A DNA stretch of 64,000 nucleotides. Source: Cercophora sp. LCS_1 (Eukaryota > Ascomycota > Sordariomycetes > Sordariales > Lasiosphaeriaceae). A program made the position numbers and the translations under genes. The DNA is taken from positions 1 through 64,000 of the forward strand of contig JAPZLL010000065.1 of the NCBI GenBank assembly GCA_036250225.1, read 5' to 3'. Positions within the stretch are counted from its first letter, which is position 1; each line of letters starts with the position of its first letter. The notes beneath the pieces are model-generated. The model had not been told where the DNA came from. It did not search any database and saw nothing but the letters and a program-made list of their open reading frames with translations. Shown in pieces: positions 11,170-21,373 of the stretch.

Positions 11170-14100
11170 ATGGATCTCATTTTCAAGGGCGACGGAAAAG
11201 TCAAACCAATCGTGAGACTGGGTCTTGCGCTGTCGGCCTTTGAAGACTCGCTGCGAGATGACCAACGGACAAGCTACCGTTCGTACCGCGAGCACGCGCA
11301 CGCGCTTCCGCCAGGCGTCGATGGGGTGCAGATAGTCACGGCTGAGATTGATCGTCAATCCGGACGTCCTTTGGGTACGCGCGTCACCAAAATCCTCGAC
11401 GCAGCGCAACGAGTTGCCGCCCTTGGCGATGTCATGGTCGGAGGATCGCAGAACCTCATTGCTTGCGGCGTTTGGGCAAGCCTTAGGCTAACGCTTGTGG
11501 TCGGTGGTGCCGTTCCATCACTCTGCGCCCCAGACTAGCTGACCTGTTGAGACAGACACTCTCCGCCATCGGCTCGTACCGTGAGAATGCCTCGAAGCTG
11601 TTCATGGAGATCGGGCGCTCCGCCCCAAGACACAATTCCCTCGCAATTCTCTACCCGCGGTCCAAACGCCTGCAGAACGCGGTATGCGAATACTTTATCC
11701 TCGTCGTTGAGATTTGCCGGAAGCTGCTTCATGAAGCGGCGAAGAACACCCTGCGCGCATGGGTGTCAGCCGTCTTTGCAGATCACGCACTCAAAGAGAT
11801 GAAGCATGATCTTGAACAATGGGCGCAAACCATCGACCGAGAGGTCGCGTTCCTCATGACTGAGACAGTGGAACAGGAAGCCAAGACAAACTCCTTGTCC
11901 CGTGTTCTCACAAGTGCCGCAACGGAAGCCAAGGAGAGAAGGAGGACGGCAGAGAATCGGCTGCGTTGGCTCAGGGCATGTTCTGAATACCAGCATGCAG
12001 CCGCTTGGATCAGGACTCGCAAGGAGGGAAACGCTGCATGGTTTTTGAAAGACTCGTCGTATTGCCGTTTCAAAGGTCGTGCATCGAGCTGTACCCTCGT
12101 TTGCGCGGGAAAACTGGGTTCAGGAAAGTCGGTCCTTCTCGCGAACGTTGTGGACGACATCGCCCTGGAGAATGGGCAAAGACAGTATATTGTCACCTAC
12201 TTCTTTGTTCAGGCCAACGACGTTCGCAGCTTGACAGCTCGTGCCATTCTGGGGTCCTTGGCCCGCCAGGCACTTGAAGCTGTGCAAGAGCATGAGTGGG
12301 CAGCGAGCTTGCCCGACCAAAGGACTGACCAGCTCGACATGGAAGACCTGGTCAATCTTCTCCGCCATGTTCTCCGACCCGGCCAACGGGTGTTTATGAT
12401 CATTGATGGCCTTGACCACTGTGAAGCGGGTGAAAAAGCCTCGCTTATTGGGTATATTGGTGAACTTCAGAGTCTTTTCTGCCTTCATCTGTGTGTTTCG
12501 ATTCGCCTCGAGGCAAACACAGGGAGATGGAAAGACTTTGATCGGTTGGACCCAGATCTCATGCTCGAAATCCCAGAGGACAATCCCGACATCGCCCGCT
12601 TCGTCATGTCGGAGCTCGAGTCGCTGGTTGAGTCTGGAGACTTGACTGTGGGAGACCCAAATATGATCCAGGAGATCCAGACGTGCCTTATCAAAGGCTC
12701 GAGAGGGATGTGAGTTTGCACTGTCCTTTAGCCACGCCGCGGACATGGTTAACCTATCTGGCAGGTTCCTATGGGTGTCACTTCAGCTGCAAACAATCTG
12801 TCTCGAGCAGACGGATCGAGGCATTCGGCAGGCGCTTGAAGACATCCCTGAAAGCCTCGCAGGTCTCTATGACAGCGTGCTTCGGCGATGTCGCCAGCAT
12901 GGTCAGCAATACCAAATGCGCATCTTGAAGCTTCTCGTCGCTGCTTTTAGACCGCTCACGGCCACTGACCTCCGTCAATGTTTGGGTGTCATCCCAGGCG
13001 AAGTCTTGTGGTCCCCAGATGCGATGATCAACGAAATATTTTCCACTCTGTCCTGCTGCGGAAGCTTGGTCGTCGTCGATGAGGATGACTTCACGTTGCA
13101 TTTGGTCCATCCCAGTGTCAGACAGTTCCTGCTTGGTGCCATGGCTGACTCTCCCGCTTCCCAAGAGTTGCAGTTTTCCCTTGAGGATGCACACCGGGAA
13201 ATGTCAGCCGTGACTGTCACATACATACACATTTTTGAAGCAAGAGGCACGGTGGCGTTGCGGGAAGACACATCGCCTAAAGCATCTCTTCTCCCGAATC
13301 CCCAAGCTGTTATCAAGTCGACTAAGGCGGCTGCGCCTGCCGGAGTATCGAAAACCGTCATCAAAGTGGTATCCAAACTCTCTCGGATTCGACAAGCCAA
13401 GGGAGACACAGCGATTATCGACGTCAGCAAAGTTGCCGACGGCTCGACACTGAACCGGCGACCGCCTGGCATCGAGGATGAGTTCACATTCATGCCATAC
13501 GCTCGGGAGTTTTGGCTGCTTCACTCGGCGTGGTTGTCATCCAAGGATGGAAAGTCCTATCGGCTGTGGGAAAACCTCACGGGCGTGACTGGTTACGGGA
13601 ATTGCTTCGACTGGCCAAACCTTGGACAGAGATTGGTTCTCATCAACCCCGGTCTCCGATTCAACCATCTGCCCATCATTCCAGCAAAAGCCCCAGAGAT
13701 GATGCTCTGGGCCATCATCACTTCGCATCACGTTCTCTTGGACGCTCGGTTGAAGAGACACCCAACGAGACTCCGAGCTCTTCAAAACTGCTGCAGAGTA
13801 ATCGCAAGAATGGACCCACTACCCATCGTTGACAGAAAAATGGCGACCCGCCTGCTGACTGTCACACTTGTCACCGGCTTTGTAGACGACAATTTCGTGC
13901 GGTGGTTGATGTTCTGTCGACCCGATCCTCGCTATGGGAACTATGGCTGCATTTACTCCGCTTTGCTCATGTTCCGGCCCGGCGTCGCCCGTCTTTTGCT
14001 GCAGGACATACCGGACCGGGATTTGCTGTCAAACGTCGCATGGCCCCTCCTGGCCAAGGCAGTTGAGCTGGGCGATCCTCAGCTCGTTCGCCTCCTCATC

Positions 14101-14799
14101 TCGCGAGGAGCCGCCGTCAACCAAGCCAAGATGGGCCTCAGTCCCGTCGTGGTCGCTCTCCGTTGTCTCAATCAGACCATGGGCAAGACGGGAAACAACA
14201 AGAAAGCCAGTGTTCTGCACCTAGACGCCCTCAGGCGACTCATGGTGCTCTACCTGCTCCTCCGCAACGGCGCTGACGTCAGCGGTCTCCCTCCCGCCAG
14301 CAAACCGTTGTTGGAAGCAACAGCTAATATATTTATGACGTTGACAAATCACCGACAGTTTGACATTCACTTGTCCTTCGGCTTGAGCCCACCCAATAGG
14401 ATGCCGCTGCTTCTTCAACATATGGGCAAAAAGTTGGACCGACGCAACGTCCTCGTCTTCCTTGCCGTTTGGGTCGGCTCAGGTTTATTATCCTCCAGTA
14501 TGAGGGAAGCGTCCGGATCGACTCTAGTTTCAATATCTTTTGCTTTCGTCTTGCTTCTATGTCTCCTCATACTCTACGGTGCTCCGATGCTTGGTCGGCG
14601 GCGACTCGGGCTGATGTCAATATTATTTTTCTTGTCATTTAGCTTGCTGTTGGCCTACAGAACTTACTCACTTCTGAGGGTCGTCACACATGGGGCTTAT
14701 GTAGGTGTGTTTCTGCCTTTTATGTCTTTGTGTTGTATTGTTTCAATGGCGTGGGTGATGGGTCGATCAAGGGACGTTGACGCCGGGGGAAAGAATTAA
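11170..14799 (+). CDS. STAND/NACHT NLR-like receptor with C-terminal membrane helices
   Basis: Exons 11170-11499, 11556-12709 and 12765-14799 (about 1172 aa). The second intron (GTGAGT...GGCAG) is certain from phase and the family motif RGMFLWVSLQ; the first donor could be one codon earlier. The N-terminal region (about 1-250) has the fungal NLR block with LGDVMVGGSQN, IGRSAPRHN, LYPRSKRLQ and CEYFILVV, like the DUF7708-type domain. The NACHT follows: Walker A GKLGSGKS at 295-302 and Walker B VFMIIDGLD at 389-397. After a helical part come one or two ankyrin-like units (AVELGDPQLVRLLISRGAAVN). The last 120 residues hold four hydrophobic segments at about 1056-1073, 1080-1104, 1109-1132 and 1140-1160. 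Such receptors switch on after binding nucleotide and ligand in fungal immunity or incompatibility. The membrane tail is unusual. I chose the ATG at 11170 because the frame upstream has no other ATG. Confidence 0.88.
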
Positions 14800-15351
14800 C
14801 GAGAGCTCAACTACCTAGACTCTGAATCTCATGCGATGTCTTGTTCACCGTTAGGAGACTTTTAGCTCCTCTGCCCCAATCTAATCACCACTCGACGTCG
14901 ACCTGTGGCTCAGACGTCGAATGCCAGCTAGGCGGAGGAGTTCCAGTACAGGTACCCTGACACTCCAAATCAATTGTTCTAGACCTCAAGAGTTTGGCTT
15001 GGTCCGAAAGGTTGCACAAAGGGTTACTATTATCTCAGCTCCTGGAGCAACCCGCGAATGGGAATAGACACTTTCCGCCATCAAGCGGTCTTCAGATCCA
15101 TTTGGTAACTCACCAACTCCCAAGCTATGAGCGATTTTTGCAAGCCACACACCATCTTCCACGAACTTGGTAGGCTTGGCGCATCTGGCCTCCGTTGCCA
15201 GCACGAAGGCCAGGCAGAGAGAGTTGAGAGCGACTAGAGGATCAAAAGACTTCGCTCGCGGTTGACCACCAGCCTTCCTCGAGCAGCTTCTCCGGAAACT
15301 CTTCTGAAAATTTAACAAACGACCGTTTTCATTCATCCCTGGCTGCTACAG
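14800..15351. other. Intergenic with an unassigned minus-strand frame
   Basis: A minus-strand ATG frame at 14986-15336 (116 codons) has mildly coding-like stretches (FDPLVALNSLCLAFVLATEA) but no family match. It may be a gene fragment. Confidence 0.2.
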
Positions 15352-16910
15352 GAACATGGCGTCTTTGAACTAGTGGATGTTTCTCTTCGTGACGGGGATC
15401 CTAGAAACACCCGAGCCGTTCTTGCTTTAGCAATCAACTCCCTGAGCGTCGCGGGGATATGGGTAACCGCATATTCGACGTGGAAGATTGGAGCCCTGAG
15501 ACTCAGACGTCCGCATGAGTCTCCGACCAGTCTTCTTCCCCCCTCCTCGCCACCGGGACTAGGGGATGTCCTCGACGTCATTCCTCTCTTGCGTCCTAGC
15601 ATGAGCCCTGGATTGTTGGCACAGCTCATCATTCCAGGCGTCATTATTGCGGTGCTTTCGGCTGTCGCAATTGTCCCCGCACCGGTCGCCCGGTATGCAA
15701 CACGCGTCGGCACCCAAGTGCGACCACTCTCGGTGCCAGGCACATTGGCCTCAATGCACCACAGCGGTATCGGCAACGCGCTCGTCAAGTGGAATTCGAC
15801 GATGGAGCGTTTCATATCGGCCCGTCTTCCTCTGAACCAGCTGATTGACTTCCTTCACGACAACGACATTGACTGGAAGTATATCGAGACGGAATGGAAC
15901 AACTCATGGTCTGTAGAATGGCACTGGACTGAACGCACTGCCATCCAACTTTACGAGATGGGGAACAGCACTGAGGATAGGGTTTTTGACAAAGTCCAAG
16001 GAATGGACGCCGTTTTGCCTGAAGAAGCCGGAGTTGGAGACAGATACCAAACTGCAAGCTATAGTGCAGGCCCTTACCGCGGCGACATCTTCCCAGACAC
16101 CTTGCTATTTCTCTTGCATCAGACCAATCCCGGCATTGCATACAACGAGATAGCTGGGGTTTCTACAAACTCACTCCCTTGTCACTTCAAAATTGCGGCG
16201 TTTCACCTGAAAAATTCGCCGGCAAACTTCAGCCTTGACGGGTTCACAAGTTAGGGGACCGGCCCCATCGAGCCCGCTTGGTACACCACGGCTTCGTGCG
16301 ATCTCGAGAGAATGGAGTTGAGAACGCCAGACAAACTCGTAAGTCAGGAACAGCTAGCGGGACAGAGTGATCCGGGGAATGGCCCGGTAACCTGACAAAA
16401 CACAGGACGAGTATGCGGACGAGCACATAGCGAATCCCTGGGCCTGGGACTTCGGGACGACTATGGCGGCCTTCGGGTCGTACTACGAGGCTCCATTGAC
16501 CGAGCAGTCCTTCCGAGGCGAACCTGTTTACCACCCCTCGGGCGAGGACTTGTTTCGATTCTATTCTATCAAGCCTACTTGGTGACCAAGGACATTCAGG
16601 ACTACGAGCGCGCCGAGCGAGTTATCAGTGTTGCCATCCCAACGGTGCAGCTTTCTGTTCCTGTACTTGTCGTCTTCTGGTCTACGTGATAGTTATGCTG
16701 GCGGTAGCATTCTGGTTCGTGGTCGTGAAGATGCTGCCGACTGGCGCTGCAGTGCCGAGGACGAAGATTGAGTGGATGGTCCAGAGTCTGAGGAAATCTG
16801 CCGCCAGAGAGGCGAACGCAAGCTATCTTGGAACGACTTGGCAAAAGCTCATGCCGTGCATTGCCGAGGCGAAGCTTGTCGCTGTTAGGAACCCGTCGCA
16901 GATGTGGTAA
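15352..16910 (+). pseudogene. Fungal multi-pass membrane protein gene, broken
   Basis: From an acceptor-like CAG at about 15349-15351, a long frame encodes ELVDVSLRDGDPRNTRAVLALAIN and at least two membrane helices, then a long N-glycosylation-rich ectodomain. It meets TAG at 16252-16254, but the same frame continues with PAWYTTASCDLERMELRTPD to a good donor (GTAAGT at 16339). After an intron with a CTGAC branch site it resumes at 16406 (NPWAWDFGTTMAAFGS). The frame then shifts near 16565 to QAYLVTKDIQDYERAERV and again near 16680 inside a membrane helix, ending at 16910. I do not know a named family. The intron and codon pattern say it was once functional. An upstream exon is likely but not found. 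Confidence 0.65.
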
Positions 16911-17124
16911 TACAATACGGTGCAGCTAGGAACCCAGATCGAGCAGCGGCCATCTGAATACTTGCCGAAAGGGTAGAAGGTGGAAAGCTACGGCACGGCA
17001 CGTGGCTAGCAGCAGCAGACGTGGATTAATTCTCTCGACACGGGAATCGGGTTTTGACAAGCCTGGAGATCGTCACCCAACCAGCCCCTGTCTCTATATT
17101 CCGATACAAACATTCCAAATCAAA

Positions 17125-17694
17125 TCACCATCCTCCAGCATTCTTGTTCTCGTCCAACTCCCTCAGATTCATCCCGTCTGAGGCTGACTCTCCTGCTCCC
17201 TTCCCCTTGATTTTCTTTTTGTGCCTGTTCCTCCATTTTCGAGCATACAAGATCAGTCCAACAAGCCCAGCGATCGCCCCCGGAACCGCTAGGCCGATTG
17301 TGATCTTGTTCGCCGTCGTCAGCTCCCCATCATCCGAGATCTGGTCCGGGCTTGAGGTCCCGCCACCGCCGTTGTTGATTGTGATACCGCTGTCATCCAT
17401 GATAATTGTCGAAGTAGCGTCAGTGATGACCATTTGTCGCTTCTTCGTTGGGTTTTCGGGAGTCGTTGGAGTCGCGGGCTGCCGGGAAACAGGAGGGTCG
17501 AATTCAACGATAGGAAGAGGCCCTGTTGTTTTTCGGTTCGTCAAAGACACCGGATTGCCCGAGGAGAGTGACCTACCGCTCCATCTTCGGGACTCTGTTC
17601 CGCTAGAGAGCGGGGAGGCGGCCAGCTGAGACACCAAAAACAGGGAGGAGAGCAGTAGAAGCACGAATGAAGGATGGTCTCGTCGTCCCCACAT
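17125..17694 (-). CDS. Secreted-type single-pass surface protein
   Basis: A 189-aa ORF with a true ATG. Residues 1-27 are a strong signal peptide (VLLLLSSLFLVSQLAAS). A Ser/Pro/Thr-rich ectodomain follows, with a TSTIIMDDSGITINNGGGG segment at about 94-112. One membrane helix lies at 131-151 (ITIGLAVPGAIAGLVGLILYA), then a basic stop-transfer (RKWRNRHKKK) and a short acidic tail. The layout is that of a type I surface protein such as fungal wall sensors, but no WSC or other domain is present. It lies head to head with the GPI-anchored protein gene on the other strand. Sequence upstream of the start may contain the remains of a further domain (see 17695-18225). Confidence 0.6.
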   Translation of the reverse strand: MWGRRDHPSFVLLLLSSLFLVSQLAASPLSSGTESRRWSGRSLSSGNPVSLTNRKTTGPLPIVEFDPPVSRQPATPTTPENPTKKRQMVITDATSTIIMDDSGITINNGGGGTSSPDQISDDGELTTANKITIGLAVPGAIAGLVGLILYARKWRNRHKKKIKGKGAGESASDGMNLRELDENKNAGGW

Positions 17695-18225
17695 GGCGAG
17701 ATGTGAACACAGCCAGATGGTACGGTGAATAGCACAGTTGGAGAAAGGTCGGTCTTGTTTTCATCAGAGTGGATTGCTTCAAACTTGGGGAAAGGCTCCT
17801 CAAAATCAGGCAACCCCGCAAGGTAAGCTTGTCCGACGGCTTGCAGCGAGATTCTGTGATCGGCCACAGGAGTCGTGATGATTTGCCCGGCGAATCCCGC
17901 GAAGTTGATCCACCTTCGGACGTGGCAGCCACCTCAAGCCCGTATGATTGGTTTGGCTCCAGCCCCGAAAAGCCATCAGCCCGAAACAGTGCAGCGATAT
18001 TGTTTGTCTTCATAAGAGTGGCCAAAATCAAGCGAGGCGTTTGACTCGTGTCACCCCTCTGCAAGACGACGGGCGAATGATATCTGCCTATCCTATCGCC
18101 ATAGCCGGTCAGGAATCCGGCAAGGAGGGGAGTGCTCCCTTCTCTCATTCCTTCCCCTCTCCACATCCTCTCCGTCTCTTTTCCCTCCTTCGGCAAGACA
18201 TGACCTGCCATTACAAGGCGCGAAG
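17695..18225 (-). other. Coding-like but frame-shifted stretch upstream of the surface protein
   Basis: On the minus strand two successive frames look like one protein: TLMKTNNIAALFRADGFSG through SYGLEVAATS (about 18040-17910), then after a one-base shift RWINFAGFAGQIITTPVADH through FEEPFPKFEAIHSDENK (about 17905-17750). No start, domain or splice pair was found. It may be a decayed gene or the lost N-terminal part of the gene at 17125-17694. The region is also the promoter of the plus-strand gene at 18226. Confidence 0.25.
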
Positions 18226-19091
18226 ATGAGGACGTCCTGGCTCCTGACGGCGCTCGCGGCGGCCGAAACGGCAATGCCGGCAAATGCAACACCGGAAACT
18301 CCTCCCAGAATCACCTTGGCACCCGAGTATCCACCCCGTGCTCACCCCTTGGATGTTGTCGTCGGGGAGGAAGACGTCGCAATGGTTGGCGGCGAGCTCA
18401 AGAAACGACAAAACGTTCAAACATGCGCCTTCTTGAACGGCGATTTAGGTATTCCCGACATCCCGATGCTCACTATGCGTTCCGGTCTCACACTGCAACG
18501 CAGCTGCGCCTCTTTTCTGTCCGCCAGGCCAGACATGTACGGCGAACACTCAGGTCGGCCAGGCGGGGTGTTGCTTCCCGGGTCAAGCCTGTGCAGTAGC
18601 GACGGCGTGCCTCCCATACACGTCCGCAGGACTGTGCGAAAGTGTCGACTGCTTCGCGGACACGGCCATGATCAAGTGGTTAGAATCATTTCATTGACCC
18701 CGAGATTGACGGCGCTAATCGTCCCAACTGAAGCTTCAACCCAACTTTCCCTGACTGCGTCACCATCACCATGCATCTCAACGGCGGAACTGCAGACTAC
18801 TTCGACTGTGGCGTTGCCGGCATCGGGGGAGCGTATTCAGCTCAATGGGCTCCGACTCAAGGGCTGAATCCGACGGCCGGCCCAGGGGTCCCAGGCGGAA
18901 GAGCCAACCCAACAGTGACTGTGTCGATTGGAGGTGCAAACAACCAGAACAACAACGTCGGTGGTGACGGAGGAGTAATACACGGAGATGGAAATACTGT
19001 CAATGTGTATAAAAGTGGTGCATCGAGTCCCTCGGTTAGACTTGGGGCCCAGGGCATCTTGGTCGCTGCGTTCATCGTTGTCCTGTGGTGA
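18226..19091 (+). CDS. GPI-anchored Cys-rich secreted protein
   Basis: Exons 18226-18448, 18504-18678 and 18734-19091 (251 aa). Both introns fit phase, and the joined protein shows an evenly spaced Cys module (TCAF...FCPPGQTC...AGCCFPGQAC...CLPYTSAGLCESVDCF...CF...DC), strong support for the splicing. Residues 1-20 are a signal peptide; KR at 60-61 is a likely Kex2 site just before the Cys module. The C-terminal part is Gly/Asn-rich (GGANNQNNNVGGDGG and GDGNTVNVY). It ends in SGASS plus a hydrophobic tail (last 19 residues), as for GPI anchoring. Function unknown; probably a cell-wall or surface protein. Confidence 0.8.
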
Positions 19092-19306
19092 AGACAATGC
19101 ATTGGAAACCCAAAGTTGATGACAGAGGGTTAAGCGTGGGGGTTCTTGGGATGTTACCCCGGCCCGTCATCTCCGCGCGGTGTCGGGCGTCAAGAGAAAG
19201 CGCGCAAACTTGCGCTTGCATAAACTTGCTCTCCCAGGCCTTGGAACCCCGGTTTTCCGAATTAGGACATCGGGAGGACAAATCGCACAACGGGGTTCGC
19301 TCGGAG

Positions 19307-19313
19307 TATAAAT
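19307..19313 (+). promoter_or_regulatory. TATA box of the methyltransferase gene
   Basis: TATAAAT lies 84 bases before the ATG at 19397. Confidence 0.45.
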
Positions 19314-19396
19314 AATAGGACTTCATCGTTGCACAGGGTGAAGAGCGGCATCGTGCCAACCGAGTTATTCAATTCTGACAGCGTCAAATCGTCAAC

Positions 19397-20203
19397 ATGA
19401 CCGTCGCTTCCGGCAGTAAAGGCCAGTACGATGAGATGGCCATCGAGTACAATGCGTACGAGGACCTCCCCGTTGCCCATCTGGAGCGGGATCTCATACG
19501 AACCGCCCTTGGCGACTGCACCGGCCTCGCCATTCTCGACATTGGTGGCGGGTCGGGCACGTACGCACGTCAGGCCGTTCGGGCTGGCGCGAGACAAGTC
19601 GATGTTGTCGACATTTCGGACTCGATGATGCAGATCGGAAGAGACATCGAGGCCCAGAACCCAGGCAAAAGTCGCATCCGCTGGCTCTTAGGGGATGCGA
19701 CTCGGCCCATGGTCGATCAAGGAGTCGACATCCTACCGCCCGGCCAATACGATATCGTCATGGCGAACTGGATATTTGACCACGCACACACCGTCGACGA
19801 CTTGACAGCAATGTGGACGAACATCTGCACAAACCTGAAGGTTGGGGGCAAGTTTATCGGCATTCGCGCCGTCGCTCCTGGGATTTTTGCTGAGCACAAT
19901 GTCAAGCTGGGCAAGTACGGATGCCTGCGCAGCGATATCAAAAAGATCCCAGGAGGGATAGCCTGCAATGCGACCTTGCTGACGAAACCGCCATTCACGG
20001 TCGGGGTGACGCTGATGGAGGATAGTTATGGGCTCAAAGACGAGATTCCACGGCGGATGGGCATGGTATACTTTAGAACAGTTCCCGACATAGAATCGGA
20101 TGTGGTGAAGAGGAACTTGGAGTTCTGGCAGGACCATCTAGATGAGCCTGAGTTTGCAGTTGTCACAGCAAGGAAGGGCCAGTCAATCCGCTCTCAGTTG
20201 TAA
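19397..20203 (+). CDS. SAM-dependent methyltransferase (class I)
   Basis: An intronless 268-aa ORF with a good start context (GTCAACATGACC). Motif I is ILDIGGGSGTYA at about residues 46-57. The acidic end of strand 2 is VDVVDIS. Motif II-like LLGDATRP and a post-II strand (YDIVMANWIFDHA) follow, so the seven-strand methyltransferase fold of the Methyltransf_11/25 type is clear. Substrate unknown. Enzymes of this size in fungi act on small molecules or secondary metabolites. It stands alone between surface-protein genes and a non-coding stretch. Confidence 0.88.
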   Translation: MTVASGSKGQYDEMAIEYNAYEDLPVAHLERDLIRTALGDCTGLAILDIGGGSGTYARQAVRAGARQVDVVDISDSMMQIGRDIEAQNPGKSRIRWLLGDATRPMVDQGVDILPPGQYDIVMANWIFDHAHTVDDLTAMWTNICTNLKVGGKFIGIRAVAPGIFAEHNVKLGKYGCLRSDIKKIPGGIACNATLLTKPPFTVGVTLMEDSYGLKDEIPRRMGMVYFRTVPDIESDVVKRNLEFWQDHLDEPEFAVVTARKGQSIRSQL

Positions 20204-21373
20204 AATCGTATTCGCTGTTGGATTGTTTCACGGAAAAACACAGCTAGATCCACTCTCTTTGCAGCTGAGGCATGCTATAGTGAGCCCGCAAAGGAGTTGA
20301 TGAGAGAGATAATTATCAGTCGCTAGACCCTCTGACAAATAGATGGAAGAGATCGATTTTTTTTTGAAGGTTGCAAGCAGGAATCTTGCGTTGCCGCGTC
20401 TCATCTCAGCACAAAATCAGCCCGCACGCTCAGAAAGAACTGGGCTGCTTTGAGAGGAGTCCATGGAATAGGTAGTCCGTATTGCAGAATGGAAACTTGT
20501 ATTTTCAGAATGATTTAATAATCGGCGACACATTGTTCCACATGCGAAATGGAAACACCTTGGGTAGTTCAACGACGCCTCTTGTCTGGGTGAGCAAATC
20601 TCTCTGTGTCTAACGTCTACACCGGATAGGTGTAGGGCAACAAACGTGGACACTTCAAAGTTACCTAGGCATTTAGACACTCGGGGTACACATCAACCGC
20701 GAAATCACCAAAGAAAGAGAGAAACAGCGAGAAATAAGATTGATGACGCCTCCACATCGTGTCTTGCAGAAGCCCCCTCGAGTGAAGGTGCACGATGCTC
20801 GAGTCCAATTGGAGCGGTTGAACAAGGCTGGCGCCAAGCCGCTTTTTACCCAGCGCGATGGTTAGCGCCTCAATTGCTTGGCTCTTGGCAGTCTTAACCG
20901 TAAAGAGCACAGCGTCGGACACCAAGGGTTGGGCCAAGCAAGTAGCGTCTTGCCGCAGTCAGGGGCTTTGTCTTGAATGCCACGTGATCCCGAGGACTCC
21001 ACCGTTCGTTTCGTCTCCGTTGTCGGAAACACCGAGGGATGAGCTAGGTACCCGACGGCTGGGGCCCGACAGTGCCTGACAGGCGGGGAACAGCTCTCCC
21101 CTGGGACTGGGAATCGTATTATGCAGGCACGGGAACCGGAGACGGACAGCTAATAAGCTGGGAAAAAAAAAACAAAAAAACTCAAACTCGGATAAATCAC
21201 GAACAGGAAAAGAAGTGATAAGTGATCCATCAAAGTCCGAGTTTGTTTTGATGTCCCAGATCCCGGGAGCTGCCCATGGTATCTACCTATGATCCGTCGC
21301 GCCTGCCATTGTACACGTAATTCCCAGTCAGAAAGCCATAAACGTCACGACACAGGTCTCAGCGAGATCACCA
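20204..21373. other. Intergenic, nothing recognised
   Basis: It contains an A-rich run near 21160-21181 and no convincing coding frame, RNA gene or repeat. Confidence 0.35.
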
